A stretch of 42,553 nucleotides of DNA from Pirellulales bacterium (GTDB lineage Bacteria; Planctomycetota; Planctomycetia; Pirellulales; JADZDJ01). The notes beneath the pieces were generated by a model. The model was given only the letters and a program-made list of their open reading frames with translations. It searched no databases and was not told the origin of the DNA. How positions within the stretch are numbered: position 1 is the stretch's first letter; every line of letters starts with the position of its first letter. The DNA lies in assembly GCA_035656635.1 (NCBI GenBank), contig DASRSD010000055.1:1-42553 (forward strand), in the 5' to 3' direction. The translations under genes were made by a program, and so were the position numbers. Below, piece after piece: positions 10,101 through 16,760 of this stretch.

Positions 10101-10429
10101 CCATACATTTGTTGCAGTGCCGTCGGGCTTTCCGACACAACGATGAAGCCACCGGTTGCCAGCGTGGTGCCCGAGGGGAACGTGTAGTGCACGCCGTTCA
10201 CGAACGAAGCCCCGCTCAAATCGACGGACGTGGTTCCGGGATTGGTCAGCTCGATGAATTCCGTCGGCTTGGTTTTGTCCGGCGGATTGTAGTTAATTTC
10301 GTTGATGACCACGCTCCCGGCGGCAAGCTGCAATCGGACTTCCAGCCGCTCGAAATAGCGTCTGGAAAACAGCCGGTGTCGACGGACGTGCCTGCGTTGC
10401 GCATTCCCATCCCTGCATCGCTTGGTCAT
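4133..10429 (-). CDS. Giant secreted multidomain protein: lamin-tail, CotH, Fn3, LamG and dockerin domains
   Basis: A 2098-residue protein. After a very basic start, the segment RRYFERLEVRLQLAA (about 23-37) is a divergent copy of the planctomycete LEPR-XLL N-terminal sorting motif. Domains in order: lamin-tail LTD about 38-165 (VVINEINYNP); a jelly-roll-like region; a CotH kinase-like domain about 538-900, with RARGG, KNMWKIDF and IPWDTDLTW; a second LTD about 1070-1215 (ITELNYDPKK); fibronectin type III about 1235-1316 and 1330-1400; a LamG/concanavalin fold about 1415-1613; another Fn3 about 1630-1718; and a dockerin pair about 1866-1920, ending DFNRDGIVDNQDV. The tail is low-complexity and has no PEP-CTERM helix. 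CotH proteins include atypical protein kinases of spore coats; in planctomycetes this layout is probably a surface or matrix protein, and whether the CotH part is active is unknown. The frame is intact for 6.3 kb. Confidence 0.85.
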   Translation of the reverse strand: MTKRCRDGNAQRRHVRRHRLFSRRYFERLEVRLQLAAGSVVINEINYNPPDKTKPTEFIELTNPGTTSVDLSGASFVNGVHYTFPSGTTLATGGFIVVSESPTALQQMYGVSSFGPWSGSLSNSGEDVTIQDAAGNMLDDVNYGAGFPWPLEGDSPGPGYSIELINPNLDNSLGGNWRSYNPAVPTQVTLIAKDSTWDYRKGTAEATPAPFAIGAWRGLDYVEDSNWKTGAGPIGYDQTGGPVMGTKLSDMSSSYTSVFMRKTFNIPDPAEALGLTLQAMYDDGFNVWINGHLAQTVNTPGENTAFNGLASSARAGSDATYFNFTINPTFLQAGDNEIAIQFFNAAKTDSDAYFDAALIETTGTGGPTPGRQNSDFAAAAAPDMRQVTQSQQMPTPGTTQSITVKVTDPAGVASVTLAYQTVDAGNYISLQDAAYSNPANWTTVTMFDNGTNGDAAAGDGIYTAVLPASVQMDRRLVRYRITATGSDGLSITGPYDDDPVPNFAYYVYSGVPSYTAALQPGGSGSAGQTQMFSSATMSSVPVLQLLTKQQDHDNSQHIPGSNSPASTGNEYTFSGTLVYNGVVYDGIHYRARGGTWRYAMGKNMWKIDFQNGHDFQAYYADGTPYPTLWKKLDLGADIQQGDIGDRGEQGLFETMSFALFDEAGVPAPATIPTELRIVESASATGTSQYTTDFQGLYLMIEEPDGRFLDAHDLPDGNLYKIENGAGTSKNQGSTEPSDGSDLTAFIAALNNHPSEAWIEANIDLPEFYAYQAVTEMIHNWDIGFGKNYLYYHNPDTGLWEIIPWDTDLTWYVNYQPTNGDITPFTSAILAYADLQIQYRDTVRSLEDLLFTPENISKLADAYANEVNPQSTGPTLVQADAAMWDYNPIETSSDVNSSKASVGRFYANGSPTQDFAGMVARLKSFAQSRISYLDTTVITTADASAAPLTPSVSYTGDSDFPLNDLTFSTGLFSAGNLGGSFAGVEWRIADVTNVPGLNPNLEVNAVWDSGVITPYSPTVTIPSNIGLIPGHTYRLRVRMLDSNGRWSHWSSVSADSTQFVVTAPNNAVKNSLRITELNYDPKKPSGSSFNNDDFEFVELENFGSQTLNLAGVSFTNGIDFTFGNVTLTPGQVGVLVHNTAAFQSLYGAGPLILGDYLSTGQSFSNSGEEVELDDAFGQVLADFTYSPDWYPTTHGSGATLEVINPAVDPDLNNSANWRASTTTNGTPGVGSTASLPGPTSAVASNISTTQVALQWIDNATTEQGYTVFRSTSGGPFTQIASLAANTTTFTDNNNGLGLIPGTQYEYLIQAFNASGFSNPGDVLVTLFPVAPTNLVGATASGSITLTWSVPVGADTYNLYRGSTSGGEAPTPIAVNVAQPIYIDATSGSNFYYEVTAVNSAGLESARSAEISELLGPVDWYRFDAGSGSTAADSAGTNTGTLVGATTFITPGRIGTSALSFSSSGQSAVQLASNLAPILGTTSTLDVWVRTTQTSTSSLHYMSPAITGVEQSGSNNDINWGTLNTAGDIGIYVGDAGGVYSTSPINNGQWHNIAMTRDAATGIVQLYVDGVLNGSGTFDTGSKTSPFSLLGALTDVNGTTITGANYFNGSLDDVRIYSRVLSASEIAGLGEIPAAPANFTAIALSASQAQLNWTNASSFAQNIEVDRKTGVGGTFAQVTLLQGSATTFTDTNLTAGTQYFYQIRATDGAGNSAFTSAVSVIPTVPTIADNFIFYNDSLFDDEIDSNAIATDKQVLLPGQTASFQNYTSYSKGLNGLMIDVNNLDGAVTAGDFTFLVGNTNDVASWQTAPAPQIISEFSGGGINGSTRIELIWADNAIQNEWLQVTLNADGVTQLATPDVFYVGNAMGEVGNSATDANIDSSDILAARGHHDAGPVSIINPFDFNRDGIVDNQDVTVAKQNVRVADAALQLITAPTGGGSLTADADSPPLAEDAPASIPTAMPISPPLLPTILSTPITVNFSSVTSTDGNSTSVDSSSRPSPPIVAVENTLPPLIPLSSTVAVVNTGLRNNLSTIYEDVASTPPPMVNHHLPGQDLFVDLMFLPTKREKSHSFDTDSVTIDAYCENLAADVAPRWQQLLKL

Positions 10430-10650
10430 GCATTGCTCCTGATCCCAATCATTCCCCTAACCATTAGCGAATATCAATATATTTGCAATCGCTCACCGCT
10501 GCAATAAAAAGATCTTTTATTGTGATCGCTACGAATTAGAAAGCGCCTGTTCGTTTCTGCTTAGACACCCATGTTGGAATTTCGCGAACATTCTTGCATG
10601 CAGTTCGGTCGTATCCGCATTCGAAGTGATTTTGAGAATGGAGATTAAAT

Positions 10651-10798
10651 CATTTCGCGTTGACTTCCAATGATTCCGCGTCTGCCACTAGCGTGTTCAA
10701 GTTCGTGGCCGTTCCCGAACCAGCCTCGATCACGTTGGGAACTACTTGCATTCATCGGTTGCGTGGTGCTTTCAGTGCGACGTCGAAAAGCAGGCTGA
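10651..10798 (+). pseudogene. Frameshifted PEP-CTERM C-terminal fragment
   Basis: The plus strand encodes ATSVFKFVAVPEPASITLG, a clear PEP-CTERM entry. Removing one A at about 10740 continues it as LLAFIGCVVLSVRRRKAG and a stop at 10798: the expected membrane helix plus Arg-rich tail. No start codon or upstream domain is left, so this is the tail of a lost exported protein. The rest of the 10430-11058 gap shows no gene. An AT-rich near-palindrome (about 10500-10521) lies just upstream of the giant minus-strand gene and may belong to its promoter region, but I cannot assign it. Confidence 0.6.
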
Positions 10799-10976
10799 CT
10801 TGGTCGAGGGGCAGCGTCGTACGGAACCGCCCGGTCGATTTGTGTGTAAATAACTGACACTACCACTGACGATCATGGGACAAATTCAATTCCACATGCG
10901 GAATGGGCCAATTGACCCAGTCGGGTAATGTGCAAAGTACCCAATACTCTTCAGCCTGTTGATTTGCATTTGTTTC

Positions 10977-11004
10977 TTGGCAAGCTAACCTTAAGTGGTA
11001 GTCT
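10977..11004 (+). promoter_or_regulatory. Possible sigma-70-like promoter for the Flp pilin
   Basis: TTGGCA (10977-10982), a 16-base spacer and TAGTCT (10999-11004) lie 54 bases before the pilin start. The -10 match is imperfect, and planctomycete promoters are poorly defined, so this is tentative. Confidence 0.25.
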
Positions 11005-11058
11005 AGTCATTTGTGGTGTTGTCTTTTCTTTGGCTGAGATTCGATCGGGAGTTAGAGG

Positions 11059-11238
11059 ATGATTTTATCAATCAAACGGTTTATGCGGTCCGATCGTGCC
11101 GCAACCGCCGTGGAATATGCAGTGATGTTGGCGTTAATTCTGTTGGTATGCTTCGGAGCGATCGTGCTGGTGGGGCAGGCCACTTCCACAAGCTATACGT
11201 CGTCTGCAAATTCATTGAGCGCAGCCTTCGGAAGTTAG
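11059..11238 (+). CDS. Flp/Fap-type pilin (orphan)
   Basis: A 59-residue type IVb pilin. It begins MILSIKRFMRSDRAATAVEY and continues into the hydrophobic helix AVMLALILLVCFGAIVLVGQ, then a short polar tail ending SLSAAFGS. The segment RAATAVEY fits the Flp prepilin pattern, in which a TadV/CpaA peptidase cuts five residues before the conserved Glu-Tyr; here the residue before the cut would be Ala rather than the usual Gly. Flp subunits polymerise into tight-adherence (Tad) pili. No tad assembly gene (tadA, tadB, tadC, rcpA, tadV) is in this window, so the assembly machinery must be elsewhere if the pilin is used. The start has a modest ribosome site (AGAGG directly upstream), and a strong terminator follows at 11446. 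Confidence 0.85.
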   Translation: MILSIKRFMRSDRAATAVEYAVMLALILLVCFGAIVLVGQATSTSYTSSANSLSAAFGS

Positions 11239-11445
11239 GCAATTAGCGCAAGTAACTAGCCTGCGGCATTAGATTACGCGGACGCGCTGAAAATTCGCGA
11301 GGTTGATCGCGGGCGAGCCCCGTGTCTGGTAGACAAGCACGGGGAATAAGCTAACCTTTGCGGGTTGCCGCATCCGATGAACATGCGGTATGGCAAGTTG
11401 CGGAAGGTGCTAGCACAGCCTCAGCTTGCTCAACCTCAATAATAG

Positions 11446-11506
11446 CGGCTCTCCTTCGCGCCAAGGGATTACCTGCCCCAGTCCCTGCGAGGAGAGCCGT
11501 TTTTTT
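11446..11506 (+). terminator. Rho-independent terminator downstream of the pilin
   Basis: CGGCTCTCCT-TCGC pairs with GCGAGGAGAGCCG (one bulged T), with an inner AGGGA/TCCCT stem in the loop, followed by seven T. It is about 210 bases after the pilin stop and 160 before the cyclophilin gene. A smaller hairpin CCCCGTG/CACGGGG at 11318-11344 lies between. Otherwise 11239-11632 has no gene. Confidence 0.8.
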
Positions 11507-11674
11507 GATGGCCGCTTTGATTTTATGGAAAATCGGCATTGCCAGAATTGCACCAAGCGCGGATGATGCCATCCCCGCATTCCGGCTTACCGGAATATCA
11601 TTCGGCGCGGTCTTTAGATTTGGCCCCGTCGATTGCCTTCGATTACCAACCAAGCAAGGAGGTTTGTGTTGGCC

Positions 11675-12358
11675 ATGCAATGCATCGACCTAGCTGTGCG
11701 TAAATTTTTGTGCGGACTGGCGATTGCTGTTCTACCAATCACCGCCGGATGTTGGTCTAGCGACACCGCCCCTCCTACCGCCAGCATCAACACGTCGAAT
11801 TATGGTGGAGTAACACCGTCGAAAAGTGTGCCAGAGCGACGGCTACTGAATTTGCACCCGATGGTATTGATGCGGACCTCCGCCGGCGAATTCACAGTCG
11901 AGCTCGATGCTGAACATGCACCGCTTACGGTTGATAACTTTTTAAGCTACGTGCAAACGGGCCAGTACGACGGCACTATTTTCCATCAGGTCTATGACAA
12001 TTTCATTGTGCTTGGCGGCGGATACGATCCCAACTTCACGCAGCGTCCCACCCAACCGCCGCTGAGGAATGAAGCCCATAACGGATTGAAGAATCGCCGA
12101 GGAACCATCGCCATGGCGCGCCAATTGGACAGCATCGATAGCGCAACGTGTCAATTTTTCATCAACTTGGGCAACAATACGACGCTCGATTTTTCCGGCT
12201 CCGAGCCCGAACAATACGGATACTGCGTATTTGGCAAGGTCATAAAAGGGATGGAAGTAATCGATCAAATTGCCAACAGTAAAGTCCATAGCACGCCTCA
12301 ATTTGAAAACGTGCCAGAACGGCCTGTGGTGATCGAATCAATTCGCTGTGTGCCATAG
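11675..12358 (+). CDS. Cyclophilin-type peptidyl-prolyl cis-trans isomerase, predicted lipoprotein
   Basis: A 227-residue protein with a lipoprotein signal: KFLCGLAIAVLPITAGC, lipid-modified Cys predicted at residue 26, then a polar linker. The cyclophilin domain covers about 65-225: GEFTVELDAEHAPLTVDNFL, YDGTIFHQVYDNFIVLGGGY, GTIAMAR, ATCQFFINLGNN and YCVFGKVIKGMEVID. Cyclophilins catalyse proline peptide-bond isomerisation; this one would act on the periplasmic face of a membrane. The key catalytic Arg of cyclophilins (FHR in human CypA, Arg55) is Gln here (FHQV), so activity may be weak or the protein may act as a chaperone. A strong AAGGAGG at about 11657 fits a TTG start at 11669 (six-base gap) as well as the ATG at 11675; both give nearly the same protein. 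Confidence 0.85.
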   Translation: MQCIDLAVRKFLCGLAIAVLPITAGCWSSDTAPPTASINTSNYGGVTPSKSVPERRLLNLHPMVLMRTSAGEFTVELDAEHAPLTVDNFLSYVQTGQYDGTIFHQVYDNFIVLGGGYDPNFTQRPTQPPLRNEAHNGLKNRRGTIAMARQLDSIDSATCQFFINLGNNTTLDFSGSEPEQYGYCVFGKVIKGMEVIDQIANSKVHSTPQFENVPERPVVIESIRCVP

Positions 12359-12402
12359 AGCGTGCGTAAAAATTATCATTCTACGGGGATGGATATTCTC
12401 TT

Positions 12403-13011
12403 TCACTTTCCCGCCTGAGCCATTTCGTACGATTTCTTCAATCGCGATAGAAGTTCTTCGGCCGTGTAGATGCGCCCTGTCGAAGCGTTGAAATTGGTCC
12501 CACGCAAACTGGGAGCTATCATCCACGATTGGTTCTGACGTGGCGTGCTGGTTCCCAGGTTCAATATCTTTTTGTACCCATCATTGCTCGTGATGAGTGC
12601 ATCGACGGTTTCCGGCCCCAGCGTGACATGATCGAGCTGATCGACACGGCTGTAACCCATCGGGTCTCTATTAATTTGCCGCATGAACTTCTTTCCGGCG
12701 GCCGAGCGGAACTGACGAACGATGGCTTCGCTATCGCCGGGCACCAAACTTACGATTTCTAGCCGATCGTTTACGGTCCAACCCAATCGCGTAAAACGAT
12801 CGAACATGGGGTCTACTTCATTTCGGGAGAGGACGTCGCCTGGCTGATAATCCGCCAAACTGTTCAATTGTTGAGCGACAACTTTCTCCACTTGGTCCCA
12901 GGAGGGAAGCCTTGGAACGGACGCATAAGCTAATAAATCTGTCAAAGCGGCGGTCATTACGGTTCCTAAAAATGCAATCCTCAGGTTTAGAAGTTTCGTC
13001 ATTTTTGCCAT
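12403..13011 (-). CDS. Exported hypothetical protein
   Basis: A 202-residue protein I do not recognise. The N-terminus MTKLLNLRIAFLGTVMTAAL (second Met, 13002) looks like a signal peptide with a possible cut after YAS. The mature part has no membrane helix and few cysteines; it has mixed helix-like character and the notable segments SLVPGDSEAIVRQF and QINRDPMGYSRVDQL. Codon use and the lack of a competing frame make it a likely real gene. It is convergent with the cyclophilin gene (45-base gap) and there is no clear ribosome site. Upstream, 13012-13300 holds nothing I can name. Confidence 0.65.
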   Translation of the reverse strand: MAKMTKLLNLRIAFLGTVMTAALTDLLAYASVPRLPSWDQVEKVVAQQLNSLADYQPGDVLSRNEVDPMFDRFTRLGWTVNDRLEIVSLVPGDSEAIVRQFRSAAGKKFMRQINRDPMGYSRVDQLDHVTLGPETVDALITSNDGYKKILNLGTSTPRQNQSWMIAPSLRGTNFNASTGRIYTAEELLSRLKKSYEMAQAGK

Positions 13012-13300
13012 GATTCGGTTGAATTTGGGTGTTTTGAAGAGACAGCGGATACATAAAGCCGTTGAAAAACCGCAGTTGTCTTACGCCTTTTTACATGCTC
13101 ATGAAAGCCTAGCATGTATGTCATCGGCTGAATGCTGGCTTTGGGCACGGTATATGCATGGAAAGCAAACCTCCTGTGAACCTGAAAAACCCGTTTGCTG
13201 TCTGGCAATTCTGTTCACTGCTTTCATGCAGCGCGGCAAGGGATAGCGTGGTTTGCCACATTTAACAGTTTTACACATTTGTAAATTTTGCGTGATCTAT

Positions 13301-13329
13301 TTGCTTCGGGCCAGGAAGGGTCGTACAAT
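13301..13329 (+). promoter_or_regulatory. Sigma-70-like promoter for the zinc-ribbon gene
   Basis: TTGCTT (13301-13306), an exact 17-base spacer and TACAAT (13324-13329) lie 48 bases before the ATG at 13378. Spacing and -10 match are good; no experimental support. Confidence 0.45.
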
Positions 13330-13377
13330 ATGCGACATCAATGGCGATCGGGCAATTCGGTAGTAGGAGATACCGTC

Positions 13378-13620
13378 ATGTCGAAGCCCGTGTATTATGT
13401 TCAGGAATGCCCCACCTGCGGTCGGAGTCTGGAAATTCGGGTGGCACATTTAGGCAAACAAGTGGTTTGCCAACATTGCTTGGCCGAATTTGAAGCACGC
13501 GATCCGGCGAACAAGCAGCTTTCAGCTTCAGATTCGAGTCAAAATTTGCTCGCTCTGGCCGATGAGTTGCTGGCGACGGTTGACCGACAGCACGAAGCCA
13601 AAGCCGAGTGGGCGTCTTGA
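13378..13620 (+). CDS. Small zinc-ribbon protein
   Basis: An 80-residue protein beginning MSKPVYYVQECPTCGRSLEI. Two CxxC knuckles, CPTC at residues 11-14 and CQHC at 33-36, form a zinc-ribbon of the kind that opens many small planctomycete proteins. The second half is a polar linker followed by a helix (NLLALADELLATVDRQHEAK). The start at 13378 is chosen because AGGAG lies nine bases upstream and the zinc ribbon begins directly after it; the longer frame from 13288 has no such support. No enzyme domain is visible. A DNA, RNA or protein-binding role is possible but not shown. Confidence 0.75.
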   Translation: MSKPVYYVQECPTCGRSLEIRVAHLGKQVVCQHCLAEFEARDPANKQLSASDSSQNLLALADELLATVDRQHEAKAEWAS

Positions 13621-13676
13621 ACATCGTTGTGCGCAGCCTGACGAAGTCGCAAGTGCATCGTTTTAACGGTGTGCGT

Positions 13677-14927
13677 TTACCACATCGTCTCCAAAATCAA
13701 GGTTAATTCATCATCGGAAATCTCGCGCGGATTTCCCGCAAGGCTGTTACCGTGCGAGCCAGCTACCAAGGCGGGAATTTGCTCGCGGCGTACTTGCAAG
13801 TCTCGCAGGCGTGTGGGAATTCCTAATTCGGTAACCAGCGATTCCATGTGCTGAACGAACGCATAGACGGCAGCACTTTGATTTCCGAACGAACTTTCCT
13901 TCGTTGCATAAAGCCCAGCAGCTCGCGCCAGCGCGGCCAGTTCTTTCTCGGCCACGTCACGATTCGCCTTTAGTGCCACCGGCAGCATCACCGCACAAGC
14001 CAGGCCGTGCGATACATGGCACTCCGCGCCGAGTGCAGCCGCCAAGCCATGAGCCAAGCCCAGCCCGGAATTTGCCAACGCCATTCCGGAAAGTAGCGCC
14101 GCCTGCGACATCGCTTCGCGCGCCCAGCGGCAACTACCATTTCGTACGGCTTCTGGCAGGGCCGGCAGCGCCAGTTGAATGCCTTGCACGCACAAAGCGC
14201 GCGGCAACGGTTTGGCCCGCCGCGATATGTAACTTTCGATCAACTGCGTAATGGCGTCCATGCCGGTGTGCGCGGTGACTGTGGCCGGAGCGCTTGTAGT
14301 CAGCTCGGGGTCGATCAGCACAATCCTCGGCAGCATCAGGTCTGATCGCAGGCTCTTTTTGAACGGCGGGTTGTAGCTGCTGATGACGGCGTTCTTCGTC
14401 GCCTCGCTGCCTGTGCCCGCGGTGGTGGGCACGGCCAGCAAGGGCAGGGGCGGTTGAACAATTTTCAAACCGCGGCCAACGCCTTCCAAATAATCAGTAA
14501 CCGTCGTGCTGTCTCGATTGGTGGCTATGGCGGCGGCGGCTTTGGCTAAATCGATCGCCGAGCCGCCCCCCAGGCCAATCACAAAATCGCCCGCACTGGC
14601 ATGTTGTTCCACCAGTGCCGCGGTCAGCCGATCGACATCACCCACCTCCGGCTCGTGCGAAATCGAAGCCACGTGCAGCGGCTCCACGCCGGCGGCTTCT
14701 AGCAGCCGAAGCAGCTCGTCGAGCGTGCCGTTTTTCTCCAGCGTGCGGGAACCAGTCACCACAAACGCGCGGCGGCCCAAGCTAGCGGCCAGCGTTCCAA
14801 TTTCCCGCCGTCGCCCCCAGCCGAATACAATTCGCGGCGGTGCGAGAAAATCGTATTCCAGCGGCGGCAGCGGAAAGCCAATCGCCGGGCTTAAAGTCGG
14901 AGGAGTCGAATGATCGGCTGGGGGCAT
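13677..14927 (-). CDS. Iron-containing alcohol dehydrogenase
   Basis: A 416-residue group III (Fe-dependent) alcohol dehydrogenase, about the usual family length of 380-420. Visible signatures: the nucleotide-binding segment GDFVIGLGGGSAIDLAKA (about 113-130), VPTTAGTGSEATKNAVIS, the metal region TGMDAITQLIESY with its Asp, and LAHGLAAALGAECHVSHGLA with the metal-binding His residues. The family reduces aldehydes or oxidises alcohols with NAD(P); the substrate cannot be told from sequence. The frame stays open far upstream across the antisense of aroA, but homology begins after MPPADHSTPP, so I use the ATG at 14927. It is transcribed divergently from aroA with only 42 bases between starts, so both promoters overlap. 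Confidence 0.9.
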   Translation of the reverse strand: MPPADHSTPPTLSPAIGFPLPPLEYDFLAPPRIVFGWGRRREIGTLAASLGRRAFVVTGSRTLEKNGTLDELLRLLEAAGVEPLHVASISHEPEVGDVDRLTAALVEQHASAGDFVIGLGGGSAIDLAKAAAAIATNRDSTTVTDYLEGVGRGLKIVQPPLPLLAVPTTAGTGSEATKNAVISSYNPPFKKSLRSDLMLPRIVLIDPELTTSAPATVTAHTGMDAITQLIESYISRRAKPLPRALCVQGIQLALPALPEAVRNGSCRWAREAMSQAALLSGMALANSGLGLAHGLAAALGAECHVSHGLACAVMLPVALKANRDVAEKELAALARAAGLYATKESSFGNQSAAVYAFVQHMESLVTELGIPTRLRDLQVRREQIPALVAGSHGNSLAGNPREISDDELTLILETMW

Positions 14928-14969
14928 GCCGCCATTCTCGGTTCGTCCAGTGCAATCTACAATACGGCC

Positions 14970-16292
14970 ATGGTCGAGTCGCTGGAAATCACGCCCGCCG
15001 CAGGCCCCGTTCGGGGAAGCATTCGCCCGCCGGGCTCGAAAAGCATTACCAATCGGGCGCTCATCTGCGCCGCGCTGGCCGAAGGGGAATCGATACTTGC
15101 CGGCGCTCTGCCCAGTGAAGATACGCAAGTGATGATCGAATCGCTCCGCCGCCTTGGCATTGCCGTGAACGCCACCGACGGCGGCCAAACACCGCACCTG
15201 ACTGGCTGTGGCGGAAAAATTCCCGCGGCCGGGGCAGATTTGTACATCGCCAACAGCGGCACCAGCGTGCGATTTCTCACGGCGCTGTCGTCGCTGGGGC
15301 AGGGGCGTTTCCGGTTGGATGGAACCGCCCGCATGCGCGAGCGCCCCATTGCGGATTTGCTGGAAGGCTTGGCGCAACTGGGCGTGAATTTGAATAGCGA
15401 ACTGGGCAACGGCTGTCCGCCGGTCGTGGTGCACGCTGCAAGCTTGGCCGGCGGCCGAGCAAAAATTCGGGGCGATATTTCCAGCCAATTTCTCAGCGGC
15501 TTGCTGTTGGTCGCCCCGTATGCGCAACACGGGGTCGAGTTGAGCATCGAAGGGGAGCTGGTTTCGCAACCATACATACGGCTCACCTTGGCAGTGATGC
15601 GCTCCTTCGGCGTGGACGTACCCGGGGAAAATTTGCGGCAGTTCCACATCGTGCCGGGCAAATATCGCGGGCAGAATTATGCGATCGAGCCCGACGCCAG
15701 CGCGGCGAGTTATTTTTTTGCTGCCGCAGCCATCACCGGCGGCGAAGCAATCGTGCAGGGATTGTCGCAGCAAAGCTTGCAAGGGGACGTGGCTTTTGTG
15801 GAATGCTTGGAAAGGATGGGATGCAGCGTAAGGGAGCAGGAAGTAGGAAGTAGGGAACAGGGAGCAGGAGGAATCGTGATGACTGGGCCGGGGAAGGGAA
15901 AAAAACTGCACGGCATCAGCGTGAACATGAACGCCATTAGCGATACCGTGCAAACGCTGGCCGCGGTCGCGCTGTTTGCCGACGGGCCAACCACCATCAC
16001 CGGCGTGGCCCACATCCGGCATAAGGAAACCGATCGCATTGGAAATCTGGCCCTCGAGCTGCGCAAGTTCGGCGCCACCGTCGACGAATTGCCGGACGGG
16101 TTGCGGATTGCGCCGCCTGCTAAGCCGCAAGCGGCGCGCATCGCCACCTACAACGATCACCGCATGGCGATGAGCCTGGCCTTGGTCGGCCTGAAAGTTC
16201 CCGGCGTGGTGATTGAGAATCCTGGTTGCACGGGCAAAACTTACCCCGGGTTTTTTGATGACCTTGCGAAATTGGTGACAGGACGCGGCTAG
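14970..16292 (+). CDS. aroA: 3-phosphoshikimate 1-carboxyvinyltransferase (EPSP synthase)
   Basis: A 440-residue enzyme that joins phosphoenolpyruvate to shikimate-3-phosphate, the sixth step of the shikimate pathway in the cytoplasm. Signatures: IRPPGSKSITNRALICAALA near the N-terminus, LYIANSGTSVRFLTAL, DGTARMRERPI, DISSQFLSGLL, EPDASAASYFFAAAAI, HIRHKETDRIGNLALELRKF and TYNDHRMAMSLALVG. The start at 14970 (MVESLEITPAAGPVRGSI) matches the family N-terminus; an in-frame ATG at 14910 would add 20 unrelated residues. Around residues 289-302 there is an extra segment REQEVGSREQGAGG, encoded by a purine-rich repeat, in a place where the family normally has a short loop. All catalytic motifs are intact, so the insertion is probably tolerated. 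Confidence 0.95.
   Translation: MVESLEITPAAGPVRGSIRPPGSKSITNRALICAALAEGESILAGALPSEDTQVMIESLRRLGIAVNATDGGQTPHLTGCGGKIPAAGADLYIANSGTSVRFLTALSSLGQGRFRLDGTARMRERPIADLLEGLAQLGVNLNSELGNGCPPVVVHAASLAGGRAKIRGDISSQFLSGLLLVAPYAQHGVELSIEGELVSQPYIRLTLAVMRSFGVDVPGENLRQFHIVPGKYRGQNYAIEPDASAASYFFAAAAITGGEAIVQGLSQQSLQGDVAFVECLERMGCSVREQEVGSREQGAGGIVMTGPGKGKKLHGISVNMNAISDTVQTLAAVALFADGPTTITGVAHIRHKETDRIGNLALELRKFGATVDELPDGLRIAPPAKPQAARIATYNDHRMAMSLALVGLKVPGVVIENPGCTGKTYPGFFDDLAKLVTGRG
15834..15874 (+). repeat. Purine-rich repeat inserted in frame in aroA
   Basis: AGGGAGCAGGAAGTAGG and AGGGAACAGGGAGCAGGAGG are near-repeats of one unit. They encode REQEVGSREQGAGG and keep the frame. Confidence 0.6.
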
Positions 16293-16298
16293 GGAAGA

Positions 16299-16390
16299 AA
16301 TGTGGAATGGGGAGTGCGAATGAAATGTGGAATGGGGATTGGGGAATTGATAAAAAATGTGGAATGGGGATTGGGGAATGGAGAATGCGG
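16299..16390. repeat. Direct repeats after aroA
   Basis: Three copies, one partial, of a unit close to ATGTGGAATGGGGATTGGGG occur at about 16299, 16324 and 16357. They follow the aroA stop by seven bases. The remainder to 16600 has no gene. Confidence 0.7.
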
Positions 16391-16609
16391 AAACGTGAAG
16401 TTTTTTCGGGACGCGATATTTTTTCAGTGAATTCGTTTTTGTCCTGGATTTTTTATTTGCGGACAGAATGCGGACGTTTTGTCGCCATCGCAGCCTGGGC
16501 GAGGCAGGTTTTTCCCGTGCAAACTGAAATTGCCCACGACAAAAGTCGCGGAGTTTAAGTCCGGCTATGAGAGTTTTCGGCAATTTGTTCAGCGCGATTG
16601 ACATGGCGG

Positions 16610-16760
16610 ACCTAGTAGCAGGCGGCAGGCGGCGGGCAGTAGGCGGCGGGTAGCGGGCGGCATGCAGTAGGCGGTTGGCTGCCGGTTGCAGACCGCCTGC
16701 TGCCAGCGTCTAGTCTCTTGTTGGGAACCAGCAGGCTGTTTACCGCCTACTGCTAGTACG
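16610..16760. repeat. GGCAGTAGGCGG-rich element with inverted ends
   Basis: CTAGTAGCAGGCGG on the left matches the reverse complement of CCGCCTACTGCTAG on the right with two mismatches. Between them are several copies of GTAGGCGG/GCAGGCGG and one inverted CCGCCTGCTGCC. It is a palindromic repeat, not coding. From 16761 to 17059 I see nothing. Confidence 0.6.

Noticed and set aside
13288-13377. Longer start of the zinc-ribbon protein
   Set aside because: The extra 30 residues have no conservation signal, and the ribosome site and promoter fit the ATG at 13378.
14928-16604. Open frame on the minus strand across the whole of aroA, continuous with the alcohol dehydrogenase gene
   Set aside because: It is antisense to a clear aroA, has Arg/Pro/Gln-rich composition and no family features; the alcohol dehydrogenase begins at 14927.
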